A stretch of 64,000 nucleotides of DNA from Stomoxys calcitrans (Eukaryota > Arthropoda > Insecta > Diptera > Muscidae): positions 2,232,001 to 2,296,000 of the forward strand of contig NC_081552.1 in NCBI RefSeq assembly GCF_963082655.1. The letters run 5' to 3'. Within the stretch, counting starts at the first letter, position 1, and every line of letters starts with the position of its first letter. The notes below the pieces were generated by a model. That model ran no database searches, had not been told where the DNA came from, and worked only from the letters and a program-made list of their open reading frames with translations. The translations under genes and the position numbers were made by a program. This document shows positions 34,665 to 45,174 of the stretch, in pieces.

Positions 34665-36785
34665 TGGCCTTGTTTCTAAACTGCTTATTCAATCCAAAGA
34701 ACCACCGTTTCGGTTACGGCAGTGCCTGTGTAGCTAAAGTTGCTGACTATCACTACAAAGTTGTGGTTCCCAACATTCACCATTTTCTTTATCTGCTCGG
34801 TTGTACGTTTTCGGAGTTGATACCATCAATTTTTCCTTATCTCCATCTACTGCCAGACCAATTGTCAAAGGTTGCAGTTACTACCAGTGTTGCAGATTTT
34901 TGTAGGTTCCTGCCAAAATTGGTAGGTTTTTATTCCCTTAATAGGTTGGTAGGCAGACCTCAATTTTTGGTAGGTTTTTTCAACATATAAACATCCATTT
35001 AATTACTGAAATAATCGCCAGGGATGACTTAAAATGAATTATCTTTCTGTCGTTTCTATGTATTTGTGAGCAAAAAGGGCGTAAGTTCTGATATTGACTA
35101 TAACTGGTACGATTATTAAGGAATTTCGTTAAATCGGGATCTGGTGAGTGCGATAATCGGAAAACATGACTATGTGGCAGCAGCATAGAAATTTGGTCAG
35201 CTCTGGTTCATACTCAGATGTTGAGGGGGTCCATGCAGCTCACTGTAAAGCTGGGTATGCACCTGAACCGAAATGTTCGGTTGCGACCAAGAAATTTATG
35301 TCACCATTGAAGAATAGTTGCGTAGAATACAAGATGGCGACAAACAACGATTTTTTAATTTTGGCCAAATCTTAATCCTTTTTAGCTAACAAAGTACATA
35401 TGTATTAAAATATAATCTTTATTATTTACAAATAACTTAATTTCATGTTACATTGGCCTATCAAAACATAAATTTTCATTCGTAAATGCAAAAAAAATAT
35501 CCAAAGTCTGTCATGTCACCCTGTTACGCAAAGAAAATTGCATTAGAGTTGCTTATCTGCAAGCGAAATATTCGGTAACGGTCACTAAAATTTCGCTTAG
35601 GATATGTCTAAGCATTTCTTATGGTAACGAAACGAATTTCGTCAGAGGTGCATAATGCCCTTAACGGCGAAAATGGGTAGTAAAAGTGCATTTCTGGGCT
35701 CAAACACTTAAACCGAGAGATCGCTTTATTCAAACTCGGCACGGTTATACCTTGAAATCGGAGAAAAAATACGGCATTATGAACTCAATATTTCTTTGCG
35801 TCCTCTTTGAGCATAAAGTTGCAGAGTGATTTCAACAAACAGACGGATTTCAACAAACAGACGGTCGGCCATGTGTAAATTCTCTAAAAGTAAAGACGAT
35901 AGGACTTTGCAGCAAGAAAAAAGTATAATTGATGTCTTGCAAATGGAACTGCAAAATGGCCAACTCTTTGGTGGTGCGTATAAAAACATACGCCGCGTAT
36001 TTGGCTTGTAGAACATTTGGTAGGTTTTGGAGGGGTTTGGTAGGATTTTTCTTAAATTTTTGGTAGAAAATAATTTTCTTGAGTGGCAACACTGGTTACT
36101 ACTTCCGGTGACCGACCCATGATATCGATGTCGCTACCATAGACGAGTAGTGTGCCCTATCAATTCACATCTGTATCTCGAATAATCATTTCCAGCAGGA
36201 TATCAAAGAGAGACAGTCTCCTTGTCTGAAACCTCGTTTGGTGTTGATTGTTTCGGATAGATTCTTTCCTATTTGCGACTTTTCAATGTCCAGCTTCCGT
36301 GCAGTGTCAGACCGCACTTTTCTCGCCATACTCAAACGGGTGCGAACCTATCTACAGCAAAGTAATGATCCGAATCCATATTTGCTCCACGGATCGATCG
36401 TACTACTAACACGGTGGATGAATGCCTTCCATCTATCACAACGTGATCAATTTGGTTTCTCGTGTTTTAATCCGTTGACAGCCATGTGTCTTTGCGAATT
36501 TCTTTATGTTAAAATCATAGAAAACCAACCCATTATCGGACGTTATCTCATAGAGGCCAAATTTTCCGATTGTTGGATAAAAATGGTTTCAATAAAGAGT
36601 CTGGACAATCCAGGTGCAGATCCGCAAATCGTGGTCCTTTTATCGTTTGCGTGGGTCGTCATACGTTCTTTATATTCTTCTGTTTCTCAAAGTAATTCTT
36701 ACAATTTTCGGGAGCTTGCTCCAAGATCCGACGCTCGCCTCCAGCTGGCCCTAAACTGGCAACTCCGCTGCAAAAGACACCGTTA
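34665..36785 (-). pseudogene. Non-LTR retrotransposon remnant split by a hAT-like insertion
   Basis: Read leftward, 36620-36280 holds scattered matches to the end of an endonuclease domain, including SDNGLVFYDFNIKKFAKTHG and, after stops, [13 protein letters not shown] sequence. At 36240-36110, TRFQTRRLSLFDILLEMIIR and VYGSDIDIMGRS correspond to the reverse-transcriptase stretch ending in the YADDIDIIGRS-type catalytic motif, here with one aspartate lost. The downstream part, KRTTEQIKKMVNVGNHNF then SYTGTAVTETVV, resumes at 34884-34700 on the other side of the inserted element. Many stops show it is long dead. The clade is uncertain (RTE- or CR1-like). Confidence 0.75.
34885..36094. mobile_element. 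hAT-like non-autonomous DNA transposon, 1,210 bp, 8-bp target duplication
   Basis: The left end is CAGTGTTGC and the right end GCAACACTG, a perfect inverted pair, flanked on both sides by GTTACTAC (34877-34884 and 36095-36102). An 8-bp duplication with CAGTG-type ends is diagnostic of the hAT superfamily. Near both ends are repeated 'ttggtaggttttt' words, which may be subterminal transposase sites. The interior has no recognisable transposase. It is inserted in a dead LINE. Confidence 0.9.
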
Positions 36786-36786
36786 A

Positions 36787-37175
36787 AACTGTTACCCACC
36801 ACCTCGGGTATATATGCATACCACCTTTCGTCATAATCCTGTGAAAAATGCATAATTTATACCCCCATAGCAGCTATATCGAAATACTGTCCGATTTGGA
36901 CCAAATTCGGCACGGACATTGGGTGGTCTATGTCAAGTACAAGTCATTGTTCAATTTTGTAGAACAAAATATTGTTTTTTTTTTTAAGAAGTTACATCCA
37001 AATATAGACCGATCTGAGCCATATACGACACGGATGTCGAAAAGCCTAGCAGCCAAATCTGAACCGATCTGGGCCAAATGGAAGATGGATGTCCAATGGC
37101 CTAACACAGCTTACTGTCGCAAATTCTAGCAAAATCGGATAATAAATGGTATCATTTGTATACCATGGGAGTAGT
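36787..37175 (+). mobile_element. Family B 5' part, forward orientation, first ~40 bases missing
   Basis: 'acccaccacctcgggtatat' at the left is the B subterminal repeat, followed by 'catagcagctatatcgaaat', 'gtccgatttggacc' and 'gcaaattctagcaaaatcgg'. It faces away from the B copy at 33880-34650, so the split LINE lies between two B elements in opposite orientation. Confidence 0.72.
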
Positions 37176-37179
37176 ATAA

Positions 37180-39980
37180 TTGTGTAGACAAAAAATCTGT
37201 CATAATACAAAAACATAACGATTTAGTGAACATGTTGTTCACTTTGAGGTATTTGAGTTCGCCAACGACAGATGCTTATTATGATTTTCCATTACACTTT
37301 TACGCGTGAACTTCATATCGAATTACATACTTACTCAGAAGTGAACACATTTGATGGCTTGCAAACAATCAAGCAAATATAATGTAGCTGTTGTTTCTTG
37401 TTTGGCAGTTGTACCAGTGTAAACTTGGTAACACTTCGTGCCACCCAATGCACTCGGACGATTTATGGCCATGTTAAATTATGGCTTAATGTTAATCAGT
37501 TACAAGAGCCAACTAACGTTTTACTTCTTTGTATAGGGTAGCCCAAATTTCCAAATGACCGTTCCTGGCATCCATTTAAATTGTTCTTCCTCAACTACTC
37601 GACAGGCGATCGGCATGCGTATGTAAATGTTAAGGAACCATTTGATCGTCATCATCATTAGCTTTGTCATGATGTAAATGATGATGCTGACAATGATTAT
37701 TTATGTCTGTTATGTTTGCCGTGCGCGTGGGTGTGATGGTGTGGATGTGCCGGTATGTGGTGTGGCATTTTTTCGGCTGCATTAGCATATGTCCCGCTCC
37801 CGCTTCTCTTGTACACAATGCATTTGATTGTGGTGCAAGCAACAGAGGCAAACAGGCACATTTTTTAATAGGTTTATGTTCATTGTCCAAATTGTTGCGA
37901 CTTAAGCTGACTGACGCTGCTCTGCTCTGGCCTGCAAGGAGTTGCGCACAGTTGTATGAAATGGAAATTTATGTGATTTTCTAAAGCTATAAATTTTCTC
38001 AATGCACACAGCCTAGGTTAGCCGCGCGGGGTAGAAGTACAAAACGAAGAATCTATTAAACAAATTTTAACAACATTTTAACGAGCTCAGTCCCCTTTGC
38101 CGCTTGTCGTCTCTGGGACCAAGACCCCAAGAGTACTCAGGAACATGTGAACATACTCACATAAATACTTAAGTTTTACGAGATTGTTGCATACACGACA
38201 CTTGCAGCAGCAACAATAATAACAACAACAATAAGAATAACTACAACATTCACATGTTTGTTTTTCAAATAAAACAAAAATTAAAATGACAAACATTGTT
38301 CGTTACATGCTACGCAAGAGCAGGATGGATAGATAGATAGATGGATGCATGGATGGATGCGTTCGATATTAAAAAAAAAAAAAACAACAACTAAAACTGA
38401 TGCTAAACTGTATCGAATAGACAATCTGTGAGAATTTTCAGGCTCTCAAATTCTCTAGGCTGTTGTATGGAAGAATTACAACAGATTTTATTAGAAACCA
38501 AATTAAATGTGCCTTTTTATGGTCAATAGACAAGGTCAGTCGAAGCGGAGCTGTAACCAATATTGGAAAACCAAACAATCATTAAACATTGAGTCAAACA
38601 AACAAGCCGACGAAGAATTCACTACACTACCCAAAGCCAAATGACCCATCTCAACCCCTGCCCTTCTGCCAGTTGTTTAAGTCACTATCACTATGACTAT
38701 CACAAACAGAGCATCCATCCATTGTGTTGGGCGAGACAACAGCAGCATAAGGCCTGAACCACAGCAAGACCAGTCTAAAACAGACAGAGATCCCTACCGC
38801 CTCAAATTATGGAAAATACTTAACTACACCATATGGCAGCGGTCCAACAACATGACCTGCCTGAAGACAGCATTGAAAAGCATTTTTCACGCATTTAACT
38901 CCAATGCAAGAGTGCGGCCGCCAGGGTTTGGTTAGCAGCTACCGCACTACCAGAATGAAATGCCTCTTTTTTCCCTCTTGGCTGACTCGCATGTGTTGCA
39001 CTGCGGCTGCCTTTTTCCGCTCTCCTCCTTGTTAAAGAACAAACGATGTGGGACTGTTGAAGAACGCCGAATGTTAGAAAAGACCATAATTTTAATGCAT
39101 TTCGGGATACTATTTCAAAAATTTGTTACACATCAGTTTAAGTTTTCTACACATGTTCCTTTGGAAATGGTCGACTGCAGTGTCGTCTCTATGGTGGTCG
39201 GTTCTAGTCTAGTTGCTACCAAAGGAAGTCCAGACATTAAACCGCGCCCTCGCATTTGATTCGATGCATTGCGCTTCATTAGATATTCATGTTACACTTT
39301 TTTTCTTGGCCATAAATTTTGTGGTCGGCCAGGCATTTTGGGCATTATAAAAAATGGCTTGAATACAAAGAATTGACATGATCCCCAACAAAACAAAGCA
39401 TCGACGTTTATCTATCATGTAAGACCAATTATTTGTTATCAAGCGCTTGTTTTGATAATGGAGGGGGCGAGGTTTGAAATGCGGCTGGCATACTGCAGGT
39501 ATATGATAATTGAATTTATAACATGGAAAAATAAAATATTTCTATAAAGAATTTTCTTCAAAAAAGGAGTTTTAGCCGAGTTTCACAGAAATTAAAGCAG
39601 TTTTTCGATTTATTAATATTTTTATTTTTGGGCCAAAAGTTACATTTAACATATGTATGTGTAAAGCTACATTTCCGTTTTAGAGATTTTTTCGGTTCTT
39701 TTAGAGGCTATTTGATTGTGAATTTAGAAACCAAATTTTTACTCCACACTCGAATAACAATTCAACTGCATTCCGACCGCACCACTTTCCCGTTTTGGGG
39801 GATTTTGGGTGGGAGAATTTTTAAGGCAGGGGTTTTAGGGGGATCGGCGTCTGCCTTGTACTTTTTGGCAAATGTTGATTTCTTATTCATATTATATTGT
39901 GCCACATCGTTTCTATCGGTTTACTCTGATCTATCTTTCATTTGAGGTCCATACTGCCCGGATCGGTCTACATCCCCATT
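37180..39980. other. Unique intergenic DNA
   Basis: No gene is supported. AAC/AAT-type simple DNA (38202-38240), GATA/GGAT tracts (38330-38362) and an A-run (38371-38383) are visible. Confidence 0.5.
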
Positions 39981-40002
39981 TGAGTGGTTGTGCGGTTGTT
40001 GT

Positions 40003-40190
40003 TGTTGTAGCAGTGTGTTGCACACTGAGGCGACATCCCTTGCCGCTAAAGGACTCCATCGGGTCAATCCGGGACTTACAACCGGCTACCATGGGATTGT
40101 GGTGTTCGTGGGTTGGTTTTTTGAGGCGAGACAGCCCCCCGAGACGATGCCCTATACTTTGATACATGTCTCATATTCTACACCAAATTG
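40003..40190 (+). repeat. Dispersed fly repeat, second copy
   Basis: It begins 'gttgttgttgtagcagtgtg', then has 'cacactgaggcgacatccc', 'ggactccatcgggtcaatcc' and 'accggctaccatgggattg'. It matches 15640-15735 in order and orientation. It abuts a family C 3' end at 40197. Confidence 0.55.
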
Positions 40191-40196
40191 CCTTTC

Positions 40197-40566
40197 ATTA
40201 TACCCACCACCAAAAGGATGGGGGTGTACTAACTAAGTGATTCTGCACCCCCTTAAAGTACTTATATTCGACTTCTTGAGCCCTTACAACCGCAATTTTT
40301 ATCTGATTTGGCTGAAATTTTGCATGCGTTCTATTACGACTTCCAACAACTGAACCAAATTCGGTGCAAACCAGTCTATAACCTGATATAGCTCCCATGT
40401 AAACCGGTCTATCGATTATCCTTGTTCGGTTCCTAGAAGCCACAATTTTGCTAGTTTGACAGAAATTATACCCTTCAACTAAATTAAGTTTGTATAAATT
40501 TTCAACAGAATCCATGGCGGTGGGTTCCAAAGATTCGGCCCGGCCCAACTTAGCACGTTTTTACTA
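40197..40566 (-). mobile_element. Helentron/DINE-like element, family C, short copy with both ends
   Basis: On the minus strand from 40566: 'agtaaaaacgtgc', hairpin GTTGGGCCGGGCCGAAT, 'ggaacccaccgccatgg', one unit with 'ggagctatatcaggttatag' and 'cagttgttggaagtcg', then directly the 3' end 'ggtggtgggtataa' (40210-40197 region). It lacks the (GACR)n tract and TA core, so it is an internally deleted but end-to-end copy. Confidence 0.78.
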
Positions 40567-40617
40567 GTTTTATATTGGTTGATGATTTTGGGGTAAAGCC
40601 CACTCCCTTTCGATATC

Positions 40618-40853
40618 ATAAGATAACGCCTGGGTTCGAATCCTGGCGAAACCATCAGAAACAAGTAAAAGCGTGTTATAGCCCATTTGCAATACCAACC
40701 GACCTACACTAATAAGAAGTATTTGTGCAAAATTTCAAGCGGCTAGCTTTACTCCTTCGGAAGTTAGCGTGCTTTCGACAGACAGACGGACGGACAGACG
40801 GACGGACAGACGGACGGACAGACGGACGGACAGACGGACGGACAGACGGACGG

Positions 40854-40885
<32 letters not shown>

Positions 40886-41255
40886 ACAGACATGGCTAGA
40901 TCGACATAAAATGTCGCGACGATCAAGAATATATACTTTATGGGTTCTCAGGCGAATATTTCGAGTAGTTACAAACAGAATGACGAAATTAGTATACCCC
41001 CCATCCTATGGTGGAGGGTATAAAAATTTTCAGCGGTGGTTTTCCCCTCCTAATGCTGGCAACATTTGTGAGGTACTATGCCATGTAAAACTTCTTCCCA
41101 AAGTGGTGTTGTACAGAAGCATGCCCTTCAGACTCGCCTATTAAAAGAAAGCTCCTTATCATTGAGCTTAAACTTAAATCGGACAGCTATGTGATAAATT
41201 TGCCCCATGTTCCGTAATGGAATGTTCATGGACAAGTTTGCATTTGCAGACACAA
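40618..41255 (+). mobile_element. SINE family S interrupted by a family A element
   Basis: The left part has 'gggttcgaatcctggcg' (box B) and 'accatcagaa'; the right part resumes at 41027 with 'ttttcagcggtggttttcc', 'cctaatgctggcaacatttg', 'gaggtactatgccatgtaaa' and 'tggaatgttcatggac'. Together they make one SINE split by 364 bases. The head with box A is not recognisable. Confidence 0.82.
40663..41026 (+). mobile_element. Short family A element nested in the SINE
   Basis: It starts 'caagtaaaagcgtg' and jumps at once to the region before the (GACR)n tract, losing the hairpin and all 153-bp units. It keeps the tract (40777-40891), the core and the 3' end 'ggtggagggtataa'. The (GACR)n tract has a 12-bp higher-order period (gacagacggacg) about seven times. 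Because the SINE flanks are known, this copy fixes the element boundaries. Confidence 0.87.
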
Positions 41256-41759
41256 TGGTTACATCTACCAAGGATCACCATCCATACCATCTACCAGACC
41301 AGCAGGAGCTCGGACCCAAAAGGTTGACCTTCTTCTGGAGCTAAAAACACCAATTCCGAACATAATCGAGATATGCACTGTCTTTGCTGAAGTTCTGCAG
41401 TCAACAAAATAGATGAAATTGCAACAAAAAGCTTAAGGACAACTTATGGCACTTAAGGACAACTTACGGCGAAAATAAGCTTCCCAACTGAAGTAGCCAA
41501 TCGAGCTCTCCTCACCTCGTGTCGAATAAAAGAGAATGGTCAATAAACAGGTGCTTTAGGTCTCAACAATTTTGACATGATGAAAAAAGCTTTTAAGTCT
41601 CAGGTTGATAAATCCGAAATCTGCCGAAAATATGGAACGGAGGGAAACATACCTAGAGACTTCGACAACAAGTAGTCAAGCTGCATGAAAAAACCGAAAG
41701 CACATAACAGGAATTTACAGCGGCACATTCTACAAAAAGGCGCTGAGTTCCAAAGGAAG

Positions 41760-42984
41760 AAAAAATTCATCCAACCGAACGTAAACCACTGCAGGGCAGC
41801 CCAAGACCTTCCAGCCGGACAGCCCAAGACCTTCTGTAGCTTATTGACCATAAGCAAAATATTGACGTTGCAATTATCTACGAACAGTACAAGAACTTGG
41901 AGAATAATGTTTGGAAACACGACCACTCAGGTAGGACTGCAACTAGCAAAATGACCACAGAAGGGGAAATAAGTCCCTCCGAAATCGAATTCACCAGAGT
42001 GCGGGATTTATTAAATGTAGAGCTGCTACATGCCCCCAACATCCCACAAGACGAGATCGCAAAAATTATTGATAATATAGTAAATCATGCAAGCCATCAC
42101 CGACCAGTCATTATAGGCGGAGACTGGCCAACAGATTGGGGATGTTGCAGGACCAATGAGATGCGTTGGCAAGGGTTGATGTAGCAAATACCGAGCTGAC
42201 TGAGATGGTCGATTGAGAAATGATTCCGACCATCAAGTGACCCAAAATACTTGGCGTCACATTTGACAGCTCCTACACATTCTCCCCACATGCCACAGCA
42301 ATTTGCGATAAAGTCAAAAGTAGAAACAAGGTCCTCAAATCACTTGCCGGCAGCACTTGGGGTGCAGACAAAGAAACCTTGTTCGTCGCGTTCAAAGCTA
42401 TTGTGACACGCAGTGGAATAATATTCAGATCTGTCAGAATGCCGCCTTCCGAACTGCGACGGGCTGGTTCCTCAGTTCTCATGTGGACAACCTCCATCAG
42501 GAGACAAAGATCCTACCAGTGCGAAGACATAACTACATGCTGTCTAAGCAATACCTTTTGGGCTATTATCGCAGAGACCATCAAAATCATCATCTTGCGA
42601 ATAGATATCCACCGCCCTTAAGGTATATCTACATGATCTAAAGCGTGGAGTTCAGAGCTACAAGAGAGAACCTGTAGATCAAGCAGGTCTAGACAACATT
42701 AATGCAGGCACGGTAGCGAATGCGGTAAATAACTACCGAGTGAATGTAGTCCTTGAAGAGCGACCGCCTTCCATTGCACCTGAAGAAATTGACCTCCCCC
42801 AGCACACCAGAGTGGTTCTAGCTCAATTACGTTCCGGCAGATGCAGCCGCCTTAAGTCCTACAGAGCAAGGATTGATGCCGACGTGAAAGATGTATGCCG
42901 CGATTGTAACCAGGGACCACACGATACACGTCACCTGTTTAACTGCCCAGCCAGACCCAGATCCCTGTGGACGCATTGAAATCA
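41760..42984 (+). pseudogene. R1/jockey-like non-LTR retrotransposon remnant, internally deleted
   Basis: At 41766-41810 FIQPNVNHCRAAQDL matches the start of a LINE endonuclease. At 42030-42150 HAPNIPQDEIAKIIDNIVNH and RPVIIGGDW match its middle, with the expected GDFN changed to GDWP. Then 42240-42410 reads PKILGVTFDSSYTFSPHATA and KSLAGSTWGADKETLF, the part after reverse transcriptase. At 42740-42978 come LPQHTRVVLAQLRSGRCSRL and CNQGPHDTRHLFNCPARP, the C-terminal zinc knuckle. The catalytic reverse-transcriptase region is deleted, and several frame changes are present. The 3' end is cut by a family B element at about 42985. Confidence 0.83.
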
Positions 42985-44186
42985 CACATTGAAATATCCT
43001 CTTCCGACCCTATAAAGTATATAATATATTCTTGATCAGCGTAAAAATCTAAGACGATCTAGCCATGTCCGTCCGTCTGTCTGTTGAAATCACGCTTCAG
43101 TCTTTAAAAATAGAGATATTGAGCTAAAATTTTGCACAGATTCTTTTTTTTGTCCATAAGCAGGTTAAGTTCGAAGATGGGCTATATCGGACTATATCTT
43201 CATATAGCTCCCATATACACCGATTCGCCGATTTAGGGTCTTAGGCTCATAAAAGCCACATTTATTAACCGATTTCGCTGAAATTTGGGACAGTGAGTTG
43301 TGTTACGCTCTTCGACATCATTCTTCAGAACGGTCTAGATTTGAATATAGCTGCCATATAGACCGATCCGCCGATTTAGGGTCTTAGACCCATAAAAGCC
43401 ATATTTATTATCCGATATTGCTGAAATTTGGGACAGTGAGTTGTCTTATGCCCTTCGACATCTTTCTTTAGTTTGGCCCTGATTGGTTCAGATTTGAACA
43501 TAGCTGCCATATGGACCGATCTCCTGATTTATGGTTTTGGGTCCATAAAAGGTGCATTTATTGTCCGATGTCGCCGAAATTTGGAACACTGAGTTGTCTT
43601 AGGCCCTTCGACATCCTTCGTTAATTTGGCCCTGATTGGTTCAGATTTGGATATAGCTGCCATATAGACCGATCTCTCGATTTCTGGTTTTGGGGCCATA
43701 AAAGGCGCTTTTATTGTTCGATGTCGCTGAAATTTGAGACAGTGAGTTGTGTTAGGCTCTTCGACGTCCTTCTTCAATTTGGCCCAAATCGATCCAGATT
43801 TGGATATAGCTGTCATATAAACAGATCTCTCGATTTCTGGTTTTGGGGCCATAAATGGCGCATATACTGTCGGATTTCGCCGAAATTTGGTACAAGGAGT
43901 TGTGTTAGGCTCTTAGACATTTTTCTGCAACTTGGCATAAATCGGTCCAGATTTGGATATATCTGCCATTTAGACCCATATCTCGATTTAAAGTCTTGGC
44001 CCCATAAAAGGCGCATTTATAATACGATTTCACTGAAATTATACACAATTGAACAATGACTTGTTCTTATGAATATTTGGTCCAAGTCGGAACATATTTT
44101 GATATGGCATACCCCATATATACCCGAGGTGGGGGGTATCCAAAGTTCGGCCAGGCCGAACTTAACGCCTTTTTACTTGTTTATCA
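42985..44186 (-). mobile_element. Helentron/DINE-like element, family B, nearly complete, reverse orientation
   Basis: On the minus strand: AAGTAAAAAGGCGTTAAG, hairpin GTTCGGCCTGGCCGAAC, 'ggataccccccacctcgg', then units with anchors at 43963, 43810, 43657, 43504 and 43351 (each 153 apart), a short (GACR) tract near 43083-43068 and the TA core. The last bases of the 3' end are missing. No coding content. Confidence 0.85.
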
Positions 44187-44298
44187 TCAATTAATGGGCA
44201 TGTAGGCCTAGTTCAATGGAAATGTGTTCTAGAGAATTAGCTTTTTGAAAATAATTTTCTCTTTAAAAATTATCATTTTTGAGGAGGACAGAAAACTA

Positions 44299-44523
44299 TT
44301 GGGTTGCCCAAAAAGTAATTACGGATTTTTCATATAGTCGGCGTTGACACAGCTTGTGACTCTGTAATTGCATACTTTCTTCTGTCAGTTATCAGCTGTT
44401 ACTTTTAGCTTGCTTTAGAAAAAAAGTGGAAAAAAGTATATTTGATTAAAGTTCATTCGAAGTTTTATTAAAAATGCATTTACTTTCTTTTAAAAAATCC
44501 GCAATTACTTTTTGGGCAACCCA
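44299..44523. mobile_element. Mariner-type MITE, copy 2
   Basis: It has the same ends as 28970-29205 (TTGGGTTGCCCAAAAAGTAA and its complement) with flanking TA at 44297-44298 and 44524-44525. The body is in the opposite orientation and lacks about 11 bases around 'aattttttcac'; one terminal base is lost. Confidence 0.94.
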
Positions 44524-44954
44524 TATATGTTAGTTGATGAAAATAAATCCAAAACAAAAATTAAAACGCAAATAAAATTGACAAAGAATGAAAAAAAGTT
44601 TACAAATGCAATAACGTAGAACTCTAATCGTATTTCTGATTTTCATCAAAATACCGAATGTGTTTCGCCGAAAGCAATTCTAAAATATTCGCAGAGACAG
44701 CACATTTTGAAGGATTTGAAAGATTAGGATCGGCCTGTAAATAATGTTATGACAAACAGTACAAATTTTGCTCAGACTGAATGACCAAATGGCACCGCCG
44801 ATTTGTCAGTTCATGTCATGTCATATTGAGGTATCACTAACATAAAAATGTTGTAAACTTTTCGATTTTACCCCCCCAAAACTTAATCCTGGCTACACAC
44901 CTGTCCTCTCCCTTATTTCACATCTTAAGCCCATGAAGACCTTAGTTTTTATGG

Positions 44955-45173
44955 AATAACATAACATAATACCATATCAATACCCACCTGTTATAATAAC
45001 ATGGGTGGTTATTAAAACCAATACCAGTTCGGTAATAAGGCTAGTACCAAATGGTACTTACCATTTTATGTTTCATCCTTACCATTCGGTATTGTTTTTG
45101 TACCATACGGTGTGGCTTTTCTATCAATACCGTATGGTACTGAACGTTTGGTATCAACTTTTCTCTGGGTGTA
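44955..45173 (-). mobile_element. MITE with 'ggtac/ataccg' body, copy 2, truncated
   Basis: The complement of 45173-45150 reads 'gtacacccagagaaaagttg', the same end as 21781. 'accaataccagttcggtaat' and 'accaaatggtac' match the body. The other end is lost or diverged. Confidence 0.6.
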
Positions 45174-45174
45174 C

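Noticed and set aside
36238..36786. 182-codon plus-strand open frame, the longest complete one in the window
   Set aside because: It lies antisense to a LINE remnant whose minus-strand translation shows endonuclease and reverse-transcriptase motifs; the plus frame has no family resemblance.
40725..41144. 139-codon frame with TDGRTDGR repeats
   Set aside because: It is a translation of the (GACR)n microsatellite of a transposable element, running on into SINE sequence.
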